DNA of 32,488 bases, taken from positions 1 to 32,488 of the forward strand of contig CAZJYT010000008.1 in NCBI GenBank assembly GCA_964550325.1, written 5' to 3'. The notes beneath the pieces are model-generated. The model made no database searches, had not been told where the DNA came from, and was given only the letters and a program-made list of their open reading frames with translations. How positions within the stretch are numbered: the first letter of the stretch is position 1; each line of letters starts with the position of its first letter. The stretch comes from CAZJYT01 sp964550325. GTDB taxonomy: Bacteria > Patescibacteriota > Minisyncoccia > Minisyncoccales > CAZJYT01. The translations under genes and the position numbers were made by a program. Below, one piece after another: positions 23,052-31,229 of the stretch.

Positions 23052-23732
23052 TGAGAGAAGATATTCTTTGTTTATTAAGGTCTCAAAAGCTGAAATTTTA
23101 TATTTTACCCTAATTACCTCTAAAACATTATTTAAAACCAAATAACTAGCCCAAATTCCCAAAGCAAAACATCCTCTCTCAATTGCTACTACCGGGATTA
23201 AGCTTATCCAAACCGAAGCTGGTAAATTAAAAGTATAGAGGAAAGCTACAGAGCCAATGCAGTGAGCCAAGAAGGTGCTTCCTAAGGCATTAGAGATTAA
23301 TCTCTCCTTTTTGAAATAAGCCAAAATTGGAATTAACCAATAAAGAGAAAAAAACCAGGCTTTCCTTCCTTCGGGATGGAAAATGAAAAGTAAGATAGCC
23401 AAAACCGGGATTAAAAGAATAATTTTATGATTTTTATTTTCTTTTTTTAGTCCAAAATAAACAGCAGCTAAAGGCAGGGTAAAAAATCCAATAATAGTAG
23501 GAAGATGAGAGAGATTCCCAGAAAATAAAGCATTAAAGAATTTCACTAAAAACACAGCTAACGCTCCATAAAAAGAAGTAAGAAACATTCCACAGGTTGG
23601 TCCTAAAAATTCGAAAACACTAAAACTCCTTCCTCCCCCTTCTATTATTGGAGAAAGTTTAATCTGGAGGGCTAAAAATCCCAAGATGCTGAATAAGAGC
23701 AGAAAAAGAATTTGTCTCTGAGCTTTTTTCAT
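23025..23732 (-). CDS. polytopic membrane protein, possibly ECF-transporter S-component-like
   Basis: This 235-aa protein has about six hydrophobic helices (residues about 8-25, 45-68, 80-95, 104-118, 128-140, 165-205). Its compact layout, with a Gly-rich segment GPTCGMFLTSFYGAL, recalls substrate-binding S-components of energy-coupling-factor vitamin transporters, but no diagnostic motif is seen, so this is a tentative reading. It has its own promoter just upstream. The 3' end overlaps apgM by 27 nt tail to tail. Confidence 0.7.
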   Translation of the reverse strand: MKKAQRQILFLLLFSILGFLALQIKLSPIIEGGGRSFSVFEFLGPTCGMFLTSFYGALAVFLVKFFNALFSGNLSHLPTIIGFFTLPLAAVYFGLKKENKNHKIILLIPVLAILLFIFHPEGRKAWFFSLYWLIPILAYFKKERLISNALGSTFLAHCIGSVAFLYTFNLPASVWISLIPVVAIERGCFALGIWASYLVLNNVLEVIRVKYKISAFETLINKEYLLSSEKFLRTF

Positions 23733-23751
23733 AAAAATTAATTATTAAAAA

Positions 23752-23779
23752 ATTATACCTTATCTTTTCTTTTTGTCAA
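23752..23779 (-). promoter_or_regulatory. sigma70-type promoter for the 23025-23732 membrane-protein gene
   Basis: On the minus strand TTGACA (23774-23779), a 16-bp spacer and TATAAT (23752-23757): both boxes perfect. The leader would be about 13 nt. This is one of the strongest promoters in the window. Confidence 0.8.
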
Positions 23780-23782
23780 GTT

Positions 23783-24241
23783 TTAGGAAGGTAGGATATT
23801 CCTAATAATTTCATAAGAGATAATAAGAAATTGAGCTAAAACTGTTCCACAAAATCCACTCAATATTAAATCCCTAATCCATTTTTTAGTTGAAAACTTC
23901 CTTTTAAATAGACTAAATAATGTTAAAACTATCCCTGGGAAGACCAAAAAAATTATTGGGAATAGAACTCCATAGAGAACAAATTCCCCTCCTTGATATT
24001 CTGCTATCCAGGCAAAACATATTCCCCATATTACCAGTGCATTGCCCAACCAGTATATGAGCATTATCTTTTTTTGGCAGACTAAATATACTACAAAAGA
24101 TATTACAGCTACTATATTCAAACCCAAGCCTATATAAGGAAGAAGAAAATTCATTGAGAAAGGGAAAACAATGAAGATCCATGCACCAACAAGAAAAAAA
24201 ATCCCAATCTTTTCTTTTTCTACAGGAATTTTAAAAGTCAT
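23783..24241 (-). CDS. hypothetical membrane protein
   Basis: 152 aa with four probable helices (about 14-32, 33-53, 59-78, 86-108) and a more polar C-terminal quarter that ends with a fifth weak hydrophobic stretch (IRDLILSGFCGTVLAQFLI). No family is recognised. It lies upstream of the other minus-strand membrane protein, 50 nt away, with that gene's promoter in between. A possible promoter TTGAAA, 17 bp, TAAGAT lies at 24316-24344. Confidence 0.72.
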   Translation of the reverse strand: MTFKIPVEKEKIGIFFLVGAWIFIVFPFSMNFLLPYIGLGLNIVAVISFVVYLVCQKKIMLIYWLGNALVIWGICFAWIAEYQGGEFVLYGVLFPIIFLVFPGIVLTLFSLFKRKFSTKKWIRDLILSGFCGTVLAQFLIISYEIIRNILPS

Positions 24242-24315
24242 ATCTCAATTTGCTTTTTACTGATTTTTCATTGTGGAAATTCAAGAGCTTTTTATCTAAA
24301 TCATTATTCATTTCC

Positions 24316-24344
24316 ATCTTAGTCCAAAGAAAATTTGATTTCAA
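24316..24344 (-). promoter_or_regulatory. possible promoter for the 23783-24241 gene
   Basis: Minus strand: TTGAAA (24339-24344), a 17-bp spacer and TAAGAT (24316-24321). It would give a leader of about 68 nt. Moderate match only. Confidence 0.4.
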
Positions 24345-24427
24345 GCTCCCGAATTAAACAGTGTAAAATGTAACTGAAGGATCTAATTATATTGCCCAAT
24401 TCAATTTCTGGTAATTTTTAATTTTTA

Positions 24428-24436
24428 TGCTAAAAT
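24428..24436 (+). promoter_or_regulatory. possible extended -10 (TGCTAAAAT) for the nucleotidyltransferase gene
   Basis: TGCTAAAAT fits an extended -10 box; no good -35 is present. The predicted start would fall within 1-2 nt of the ATG at 24445, making the mRNA leaderless. Confidence 0.4.
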
Positions 24437-24444
24437 GAAATGAG

Positions 24445-24714
24445 ATGAAAAAAAACTTTTCTAAGAAAATAAAACTCTTAAAAAAATATTTTGAGAAAAA
24501 ACAAGAGGTCCTCTTGGCTTTTTTGTTTGGCTCTTTTGCTAAAGGATTTCAGATGAAAGAATCTGACCTTGATATAGCAGTTTATTTTAAAAATTACCAT
24601 CCTACACCTTCTCTTCTTTGGCAATTAAAAAACCAGAGAGAGAAAAATAATGAATTTCCAGCTTTTTATCAGAAAATTTCTAAATTTTTAGAAAACTATT
24701 TAAAATCAAAATAA
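24445..24714 (+). CDS. small MNT-type nucleotidyltransferase-domain protein
   Basis: 89 aa. The N-terminal half shows the minimal nucleotidyltransferase motif, Gly29-Ser30 in FLFGSFAKG and Asp41/Asp43 in SDLDIAVYF. In MntA-type proteins this domain AMPylates and neutralises a HEPN toxin. The third acidic residue expected on a later strand is not seen and the protein is about 40 residues shorter than common MNT proteins. No HEPN gene is adjacent (miaB follows after 52 nt). It may be a degenerate orphan antitoxin or a distinct small enzyme. Confidence 0.7.
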   Translation: MKKNFSKKIKLLKKYFEKKQEVLLAFLFGSFAKGFQMKESDLDIAVYFKNYHPTPSLLWQLKNQREKNNEFPAFYQKISKFLENYLKSK

Positions 24715-24766
24715 TTGCCAAAGAAAGTAATCCATAATTTTCTTCTCTTTTTTGAATTTTTAATTA

Positions 24767-26086
24767 ATGCGATATTTTATTTTCACTTTCGGTTGCCAAA
24801 TGCAAAAAAGTGATTCAGAGAGAATTGCCTCTTTCTTGGAGAGCTTAGGTTATAAAAAGGAAGAGAGGGTAGAGAAATCTGATTTGGTCATAGTAAATAT
24901 GTGTTCTGTGAGACAATCAGCAGTAGATAGAGTCTTTGGGCTTTGTAAGAGATTAAGAGATTTAAAACAAAAGAACCAGAGAATAAAATTAATTTTGACA
25001 GGTTGTATCTTGAGAAAAGATAGAGAAAGGTTTAAAAAATTTTTTGACTTTATTTTAAATATCAGGGATTTACCAAACTGGGGAAAGATAATTCTTTCTT
25101 CAGAAAAATTCTACCAAGACTTTGATTTTTTGGAAAAAAAATGTGAATATTTTAAAATCCTACCCAAACCCATTACAAAATTTAGAGCCCTTTTGCCTAT
25201 CTCTACAGGTTGTAAAAATTTTTGCTCATATTGTGTAGTTCCTTTTGTGAGAGGCACTTTAATTTGTAGAGACCACGGAGAAATATTAAAAGAAGCAGAA
25301 AATTTTGTTAAAGAGGGCTTTAAAGAAATTTGGCTCCTGGGACAAAATGTAAATGATTATCAATCCCCTTCTGATCCTGAGGTTGATTTTGCAAAACTTT
25401 TGGAAGAGATAAATCAAATAAAAGGAAATTTTTGGATTAGATTTACTTCTCCTCATCCAGCAAATTTTTCTCAAAAACTCATTGAGAAAATGGCAAGATG
25501 TCAAAAATTTGCTCCCTATTTAAATTTGCCTCTCCAATCAGGAGATAATGAAATTTTAAAAAAAATGAAGAGAAATTATACCGTTTCTCAATATAAAAAA
25601 GTGGTGAGGAAGATCAGAAAGGCATTTAAAAAATATCGTCGGGGATTAGAAAAAGAGATAGCCATTTCTACTGATATTATTGTGGGATTTCCTGGAGAAA
25701 AGAAACATCATTTTGAAAATACAAAAAAAATAATGAAAGAAATAAAATTTTTTATGGCTTATATTGCAAGATATTCTCCCCGTCCTGGAACTTCAGCTTT
25801 TAATCTTAAAGATGATGTTTCCTTGGAGGAAAAAGAAAAAAGAGAGAAAGAGCTAACCCAAATTTTTAAAAAAACCGCTTTAAAATTTAATTTAAAATTT
25901 TTGAGAAAAGAGGTAAAAGTATTAGTGGAAGAGAAAAAAGGAAATTACTATTTAGGAAAGACGAGACACTATCAAACAATAAGGTTACCTTCTTTTGAAG
26001 ATATTTTAGGAAGGTTTATAAAGGCAAGAGTAGTAAAGGTAACCCCCTTTGGCTTAGAAGGAGAGATTACCTCTTTAAATGGTTAG
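24767..26086 (+). CDS. miaB: tRNA-2-methylthio-N6-dimethylallyladenosine synthase MiaB
   Basis: 439 aa radical-SAM methylthiotransferase that adds the 2-methylthio group to i6A37 of tRNA. The N-terminal cluster ligands are Cys10 (TFGCQMQ), Cys46 and Cys80. The radical-SAM cluster is Cys149, Cys153 and Cys156 (TGCKNFCSYC). The MiaB marker LLGQNVNDY is present, and a C-terminal TRAM domain covers about 375-437. It overlaps miaA, which makes its substrate, by 8 nt. Confidence 0.94.
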   Translation: MRYFIFTFGCQMQKSDSERIASFLESLGYKKEERVEKSDLVIVNMCSVRQSAVDRVFGLCKRLRDLKQKNQRIKLILTGCILRKDRERFKKFFDFILNIRDLPNWGKIILSSEKFYQDFDFLEKKCEYFKILPKPITKFRALLPISTGCKNFCSYCVVPFVRGTLICRDHGEILKEAENFVKEGFKEIWLLGQNVNDYQSPSDPEVDFAKLLEEINQIKGNFWIRFTSPHPANFSQKLIEKMARCQKFAPYLNLPLQSGDNEILKKMKRNYTVSQYKKVVRKIRKAFKKYRRGLEKEIAISTDIIVGFPGEKKHHFENTKKIMKEIKFFMAYIARYSPRPGTSAFNLKDDVSLEEKEKREKELTQIFKKTALKFNLKFLRKEVKVLVEEKKGNYYLGKTRHYQTIRLPSFEDILGRFIKARVVKVTPFGLEGEITSLNG

Positions 26087-27023
26087 AAAGAATAAAAAAT
26101 TAATTGTAATTCTGGGACCCACTGCTTCTGGAAAATCAAAATTAGCAGTGAAGGTAGCTTTGTGGCTTTCTAAAAAGAAAATAAAAAGAAAATTCAAAAT
26201 AGAAGGGGCTGAAATCATCTCTGCAGATTCCAGGCAGATTTATAAGGGAATGGATATTGGGACGGATAAGATAAAGGAAGAAGAAATGAAAGGAATCCCT
26301 CACCATCTCCTAAATATCGCCTCTCCTAAAAGAAAATTTTCAGTAGCTCAATACAGAAAATTAGCCTTAAAGACAATAGAAAAGATTTTTAAAAAAGGAA
26401 AGATTCCCATTTTATGTGGAGGGACACTTTTTTATATTAAAGCCCTCTTGGAAGGAATTACTCTTCCCTCTGTAAGACCTAATTGGAAATTGAGAAAAGA
26501 ATTAGAGAAAAGAGATGTCAAAGAACTTTATCAAATTTTGAGAAAGCTTGATTCAGAGAGAGCAAAGACAATTGAAAAGAAAAATAAAAGAAGAATCATT
26601 AGGGCTATTGAGATTGCTAAAACCTTGGGGAAGGTGCCAAAAAAGAAAAAAACTCCTCCTCCTTTTTTAGGATTAATGATCGGGATAGAGATAGAAAAAA
26701 AGAAGCTGAAAGGAAAAATTAAAAAAAGATTTTTTCGGTGGTTAAAAGAGGGATTAATTGAAGAGGTAAAAAATCTGAGAAAAATGGGATTATCTTTCAA
26801 GAAAATAGAAGAGTTTGGGATTCATTATAGGGAGATTGCAAGATTTTTAAAAAAAGAAATCTCAGAAGAGGAGATGATTGAGAAGTCCATAAGAAGTATT
26901 TTCAATTATGGCAAAAAACAATTGAGGTGGCTAAAGAGAGAAAAAGAAATAAAATGGATAAAAAAAGAAAAGGAAGCCAAGGAATTAATAGAAAAATTTT
27001 TAGAAGATAATAATCTTTCTTGA
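26079..27023 (+). CDS. miaA: tRNA dimethylallyltransferase MiaA
   Basis: 314 aa. It transfers dimethylallyl from DMAPP to N6 of A37 in tRNAs that read codons starting with U. Visible motifs are the P-loop GPTASGKS, SADSRQIYKGMDIGTDK, the PHHLLN segment and GGTLFYIKALLEG. The start lies inside miaB (8-nt overlap), so the two enzymes of the ms2i6A37 pathway are translated together. The 3' end overlaps tsaE tail to tail by 24 nt. Confidence 0.95.
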   Translation: MVRKNKKLIVILGPTASGKSKLAVKVALWLSKKKIKRKFKIEGAEIISADSRQIYKGMDIGTDKIKEEEMKGIPHHLLNIASPKRKFSVAQYRKLALKTIEKIFKKGKIPILCGGTLFYIKALLEGITLPSVRPNWKLRKELEKRDVKELYQILRKLDSERAKTIEKKNKRRIIRAIEIAKTLGKVPKKKKTPPPFLGLMIGIEIEKKKLKGKIKKRFFRWLKEGLIEEVKNLRKMGLSFKKIEEFGIHYREIARFLKKEISEEEMIEKSIRSIFNYGKKQLRWLKREKEIKWIKKEKEAKELIEKFLEDNNLS

Positions 27024-27431
27024 ATTCCTTGAAATAATCTCAAATTTCAACCAGAGAGTATTTTGAGGTAATATTTTTTTAATTTTCTCTGCCCACTCAA
27101 TAGCTACCAGATTCTTTTTATCTGAGATGATCTTTTGAAATCCAATTTTTAAAATCTCTTTTTCTCCTTCAATTCTATAGCAATCTATATGATAAAATCT
27201 CTCAATCTTTAGTTTTTTATTTTTTATCTTATATTTTCTCAAGATTACAAAGGTAGAACTCAAAATTTTTTCTTTTATTCCTATCTCTTTGGATAGACCC
27301 TGCAAAAAGGTTGTCTTTCCACTTCCTAACTCTCCCACTAAAGCAATTATTCTTTTTTCTATTATTTCTTTTAGTAAAATTTTACTTAGTCTTTTTGTTT
27401 CTAAAGGACTTTTTGTAATCAGCTCTCTCAT
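27000..27431 (-). CDS. tsaE: tRNA threonylcarbamoyladenosine biosynthesis ATPase TsaE
   Basis: 143 aa P-loop protein, normal length. The Walker A is GELGSGKTT, then STFVIL (the family's SPTF position), the HIDCYRI motif (HxDxYR) and IEWAE. It powers the TsaB-TsaD-TsaE complex that makes t6A37 in ANN-reading tRNAs. The gene is convergent with miaA and overlaps it by 24 nt. Its other partners are not in the window. Confidence 0.93.
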   Translation of the reverse strand: MRELITKSPLETKRLSKILLKEIIEKRIIALVGELGSGKTTFLQGLSKEIGIKEKILSSTFVILRKYKIKNKKLKIERFYHIDCYRIEGEKEILKIGFQKIISDKKNLVAIEWAEKIKKILPQNTLWLKFEIISRNSRKIIIF

Positions 27432-27530
27432 AAAAGATTGTATTTGAAACAGGGAATAGTTAAAGCCTAGGATTGTTTAGATATCTCATAACAAACTAAA
27501 TTACAAATTACAATTATAAATTCAAAATTT

Positions 27531-27563
27531 GCTCCGTCGCTAAAGCTTTGGAGCGTAGGCGAC
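27531..27563. repeat. short structured motif with pseudoknot-like pairing
   Basis: GCTCC (27531-27535) can pair with GGAGC (27550-27554), and GTCGC (27536-27540) with GCGAC (27559-27563); the order 1-2-1'-2' is that of an H-type pseudoknot. AAAGCTTT lies between. It is GC-rich in an AT-rich gap and flanked by direct AATTCAAAA copies. The strand of origin is unknown. The rest of 27432-27620 is AT-rich and shows nothing clear. Confidence 0.55.
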
Positions 27564-27621
27564 AAAATTCAAAACTACATCTAAATTTTTTTTTAATTCT
27601 TAATTTTTGATTTTTAATCAA

Positions 27622-27827
27622 TTTTTAATTTTTAAACATTTTAAAAATTAAAAAATAAGAATTGAGTAAAAATTAAGAAATAAAAATTAAAAAATTGTTT
27701 TTAGATTCTTGATTTTTATTCAGAACAATATTCTGTGGAAATTACTTTACCTGAGGATGCCTCAAAGTGCTACCGATGTCCTCATATAGTACAGTGTATT
27801 GACTTTTAAAAAACCTTACTTTATAAT
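27622..27827 (+). promoter_or_regulatory. shared upstream module plus promoter of the V-ATPase operon (copy B)
   Basis: It carries the same AT palindrome, an extra 25-bp AT segment, the same A/T block and the 60-bp core (27718-27777) as upstream of tuf. Then come 21 bp, TTGACT (27799-27804), 17 bp and a perfect TATAAT (27822-27827). The start near 27834 gives a leader of about 23 nt before the ATG at 27857. Within the core TGAGG-ATG-CCTCA is an inverted repeat here but not in the tuf copy, so DNA-level recognition is likelier than an RNA stem. Confidence 0.8.
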
Positions 27828-27856
27828 AGTTTTTCATAAAATTTGACCAAAATGAT

Positions 27857-28180
27857 ATGCCAGAAGTAATAGAAGAAGTAGAGAGAGTTGAAAAAAGGTG
27901 TAAGGAGGAGGTTGAGAATTTTATTAAAAAGAAAGAAAGAGAAATTTTAGAGCTTAAAGAAGATTATAAGAAAAAATTAGATAACCTTTTTTTTGAATTA
28001 GAGCCAGAAATTAAAAAAATGGAAGAAAGGAAGGAAGAAATAAGAAAAAAGAAAATTGAACTTCACAAGGAAGAGTTAAAAAAAGAGATTGAGAAATTAA
28101 GAAATATAGATAGAGTTAAAATTCAAAAGGCAATAGAGCTAATTAAGAAAGAATTTTTAGAATTGATACTTCATTTATGA
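27857..28180 (+). CDS. ntpF: V-type ATPase peripheral-stalk coiled-coil subunit (G/H-like; NtpF position)
   Basis: 107 aa, almost wholly charged coiled coil rich in Lys and Glu (for example EEVENFIKKKEREILELKE). Its position first in an F-I-K-E-C-G order matches the Enterococcus hirae ntp operon, where NtpF pairs with NtpE in the peripheral stalk. The assignment rests on context because coiled coils have little signature. It overlaps ntpI by ATGA. The operon promoter lies 30 nt upstream. Confidence 0.78.
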   Translation: MPEVIEEVERVEKRCKEEVENFIKKKEREILELKEDYKKKLDNLFFELEPEIKKMEERKEEIRKKKIELHKEELKKEIEKLRNIDRVKIQKAIELIKKEFLELILHL

Positions 28181-30102
28181 TTGCTATCCCCGTAAAAATT
28201 GGAATTTTATTTTTAAAAAAAGAAAAAGAGAAAATCCTTGATATTTTGCAAAGAAATGGGAGTTTACATATTGTTAAAATGAAAGAAAAAGAAGAGACAA
28301 AAGAGGAGTTAATTGAGATTCAGACAAAAATTGCCAGGGTAAGATTTATCCTGGATTTTTTATCTCTTTTTAAAAAAGAGAAAAAGAAGTCTTTAAAAGA
28401 AAAACTTGAGGAAACCTTTGGGGCTTCAAAGATTTGTTTAAAAGAAAAAGAGATTATGGAAAGAGTAAGTAGGCTTAATTTAGAAAAGATACTAGAAAAA
28501 TGCCAGGAAATTGAAGCTACTCTTAACCAGATTCAAAAGAGAGAGAAGGAGATTAAAAAAGGGATAGAGTTTTGTAGAGAATGGGAAGAAATTCCTTATG
28601 ATTTAAAAAAGATAAGTGAAATTTCCGTATTAAGGATATTCTGTGGATGGATTACAAATATCAATGAGTTTGAAAAAGAATTGAAAAATCTTACTTCTCT
28701 TTATGAATTGAAAATTTTATCCTCGCCCAAAAAACAAAAAAAGAAAAAAATTTTTCTCTTATATTATTATTCTAAAGAAAAAGAAATAAGAAATCTCCTC
28801 AAGAGATTTTCAGCGGTGGAAGTGGGAGAGGTAAAATTTTACTCAATCTTAAGAGAGGAACTTAAAAAATTGAAATCGGAGCTCCAAAAAGACCTTGAGA
28901 TGAAAAAAACCTTATTAAAAGAAATTGAAGAAATTTCTCAAAAATATGAAGAGAATTTAAAGATAGCCTTTGATTATTTTCACTGGAAAAAAAAGAAAAT
29001 TGAAGCAGAAGAAAGGAGTTTAAAAAGAGATTTTTCAATTTTTGTGATGGGGTGGATAATAAAAGATAAATTAAATGGGTTAAAAAAGGAATTAGAAAAA
29101 GTAACTAAAAATTTTGAGATATTTAGAATGAAACCCCAGAAAGGAGAAGAACCTCCTCTCATTATTGAAAACAAAGAAATTCTCTCTCCCGGCGAAGTTC
29201 TTTTAGATATTTATGGAATGCCAAGAAAAGAAGAAGCAGATCCTGTTCCCTTTATTACTCCCTTTTTTATTTTATTTTTTGGATTTTGTTTGGGAGATGC
29301 AGGATATGGGATAATAATGACCCTTTTAGCATTATTTTTGATTAAATTTCTAAAAATCCCTTCACTTAAAAAGCCATTTTACCTTTTACTTTATTGTGGT
29401 ATTTCCACAACCATTATGGGAATTATTTTTGGAAGTTTTTTTGGCTTAAATGTTGAAAGCTTCCAATTAATAAATCCTCTGAAAAATCCCCTTTTAGGCT
29501 TAACCATAGCTCTTTATTTGGGAATTTTTCAAATCCTCTTTGGTTTAGGAATTAAAATGTATATAAAAATAAAAAATAAATTGACAAAAGAAGCAATATT
29601 AGATGAGCTTCCCTGGATTTATTTCATCTTTACCATTCTCATTTTTACCATCAAAGATTCTCTTCACCTTTCACCAATAATGGGAAAATACTTGGTCTTA
29701 TCTGGAGCCCTTTCTGTAGTGATTACCCACTCCCGGAAGGGAAGAAATCTCTTTTTGAAACCATTAACAGGAATTCTTTCTCTTTACAATTTAGTGGGTT
29801 ATTTTTCAGATACTCTTTCTTATTCTCGTCTTTTGGCATTAGGTTTGTCTACTGCAGTAATTGCTTCTGTAGTTAATCTTACCGCTCAGATTTTTCAAGG
29901 AATGATTCCTGGAGTAGGGATGGTAACGGCTCTCTTAATTTTAATTGTCGGACATCTTTTTAATTTCATCATCAGCAGTTTAGGAGCTTTTATTCATTCA
30001 ATGAGGTTACAATTTGTAGAGTTTATTCCCAAGTTTATGGAAGGTGGAGGAAAAAAATTTATTCCCTTTTCAAGAGAATCAAAATATGTCTATGTTAAAT
30101 AA
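28177..30102 (+). CDS. ntpI: V-type ATPase subunit I (membrane stator a-subunit)
   Basis: 641 aa. The N-terminal half (about 1-340) is a cytosolic coiled-coil arm. The C-terminal half has about seven to eight membrane helices, starting at TPFFILFFGFCLGDAGYG. The two arginines of the ion half-channels are visible, Arg551 (SYSRLLALGLST) and Arg610 (HSMRLQFVEFI), 59 residues apart as in other V/A-type I subunits. It forms the ion pathway against the K ring. It overlaps ntpF by 4 nt; 54 AT-rich nt separate it from ntpK. Confidence 0.94.
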   Translation: MIAIPVKIGILFLKKEKEKILDILQRNGSLHIVKMKEKEETKEELIEIQTKIARVRFILDFLSLFKKEKKKSLKEKLEETFGASKICLKEKEIMERVSRLNLEKILEKCQEIEATLNQIQKREKEIKKGIEFCREWEEIPYDLKKISEISVLRIFCGWITNINEFEKELKNLTSLYELKILSSPKKQKKKKIFLLYYYSKEKEIRNLLKRFSAVEVGEVKFYSILREELKKLKSELQKDLEMKKTLLKEIEEISQKYEENLKIAFDYFHWKKKKIEAEERSLKRDFSIFVMGWIIKDKLNGLKKELEKVTKNFEIFRMKPQKGEEPPLIIENKEILSPGEVLLDIYGMPRKEEADPVPFITPFFILFFGFCLGDAGYGIIMTLLALFLIKFLKIPSLKKPFYLLLYCGISTTIMGIIFGSFFGLNVESFQLINPLKNPLLGLTIALYLGIFQILFGLGIKMYIKIKNKLTKEAILDELPWIYFIFTILIFTIKDSLHLSPIMGKYLVLSGALSVVITHSRKGRNLFLKPLTGILSLYNLVGYFSDTLSYSRLLALGLSTAVIASVVNLTAQIFQGMIPGVGMVTALLILIVGHLFNFIISSLGAFIHSMRLQFVEFIPKFMEGGGKKFIPFSRESKYVYVK

Positions 30103-30156
30103 AAAAGGTCGCTGAGAATTAAAAAATTAATTAAAAAAATAAATTAAGATAAAAAT

Positions 30157-30633
30157 ATGAGCTTTGAAGTAGCTTTAGTGATTTTAGGTGGGGCTTTGGC
30201 AGTAGCTTTAGGAGGTATAGGTTCTATTGTTGGAGTGAGTAAGGCGGGGAAAGCAGCTTCTGCCTTAATTTCAGAAGAACCTGAAAAATTTGGAAAAGCT
30301 TTGGTTTTGGAGGCTTTGCCTGGAACTCAGGGAATTTATGGTTTTTTGGTGGGAATTTTGGTCTTTCAAAAAATTGGAATCTTGACCGGAAAAATTCAAC
30401 CCTTTTCTCTTGATGTCGCCTGGCAGTTTTTTTTCGCTTGTTTACCAGCTGCCCTTACTTGTCTTTTCTCTGCAATTCATCAAGGAAAGGTAGCTGTTTC
30501 TGGAATTCAGGTATTGGCAAGGAAAAGTGAGGAGGTAGGAAAGGCGATAATTTTAGCTGCGATGGTAGAGACTTATGCGGTCTTGGGATTGTTGGTAAGT
30601 GTCCTTTTGATTAACGGAATTCCCCTTAAATAA
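30157..30633 (+). CDS. ntpK: V-type ATPase subunit K (c-ring proteolipid, sodium-type site)
   Basis: 158 aa, four membrane helices in two hairpins, the doubled proteolipid form. The ion-binding residues known from E. hirae NtpK all appear: Leu54, Thr57, Gln58 and Tyr61 (LPGTQGIYGF), Gln109 (AIHQGKVA) and Glu138 (MVETYAVLG). That set points to Na+ rather than H+ transport. The first hairpin lacks a second ring carboxylate, as in E. hirae. The N-terminus starts directly with the first helix. Confidence 0.95.
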   Translation: MSFEVALVILGGALAVALGGIGSIVGVSKAGKAASALISEEPEKFGKALVLEALPGTQGIYGFLVGILVFQKIGILTGKIQPFSLDVAWQFFFACLPAALTCLFSAIHQGKVAVSGIQVLARKSEEVGKAIILAAMVETYAVLGLLVSVLLINGIPLK

Positions 30634-30641
30634 ATTTTTTT

Positions 30642-31223
30642 ATGGCTCTGGCAGATATTATCAAAGAAATTGAGAAAGAAAAAGAGAAAAGAATAGAGGA
30701 AATTAAAAGAGAAAAAGAGAAGGAAATTTTCCAATTGAAAGAAAAATATACTCAAATAATTGAAGAAAGAAAAAAAGAAATCTTAGAGAGAGAAAGAGAG
30801 AGATTAAAGAAGGAGATAGAAGCTGAGGAAGAGGAATTAAAAAGAAAGAAGGAAATTTTAGTGTTGGAGGAAAAACAAAAACTTCTCCAAAAGGTGTTCC
30901 AGATGGCATTTGATGAGATAAAAAAAATGCCAAGAGAGACAGAGAGAAAGATTACAAAGATATTGTTGGAAAAAATATTAAAAGAGATTGCTCTTCTTAA
31001 TGTAAAAAGAGTTGAAATTTTTCCTGTTTGTCACAAAGAGGAAATGATTAAGGATATTCTGAAAGAGATGGGAAAGAATTATTCTCTTTCTTCAAGATGT
31101 ATCCCAGGAGAAGGAGGATTTGTTTTGAAAACAGAGAAATTTGATGTGAATTGTCTTTTTAAAACCCTTTTTGAGAGGGTAAAAGAAAAAAGCAAAATAA
31201 AGGTTGCCAAAATTTTATTCTAA
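30642..31223 (+). CDS. ntpE: V-type ATPase subunit E (peripheral stalk)
   Basis: 193 aa. The first 90 residues are a continuous charged coiled coil (ADIIKEIEKEKEKRIEEIKR at the start). The C-terminal globular domain (about 95-193) contains the typical late motif PGEGGFVLKTEKFDVNCLF, like the family's GGF..SxDG..xxN region. It forms the stator with the NtpF-like coil. It starts 8 nt after ntpK and ends 6 nt before ntpC. Confidence 0.9.
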   Translation: MALADIIKEIEKEKEKRIEEIKREKEKEIFQLKEKYTQIIEERKKEILERERERLKKEIEAEEEELKRKKEILVLEEKQKLLQKVFQMAFDEIKKMPRETERKITKILLEKILKEIALLNVKRVEIFPVCHKEEMIKDILKEMGKNYSLSSRCIPGEGGFVLKTEKFDVNCLFKTLFERVKEKSKIKVAKILF

Positions 31224-31229
31224 GCTTTT

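Noticed and set aside
24715..24766. HEPN toxin gene next to the MNT protein
   Set aside because: Only 52 nt without an ORF lie before miaB, and the upstream genes are unrelated membrane proteins.
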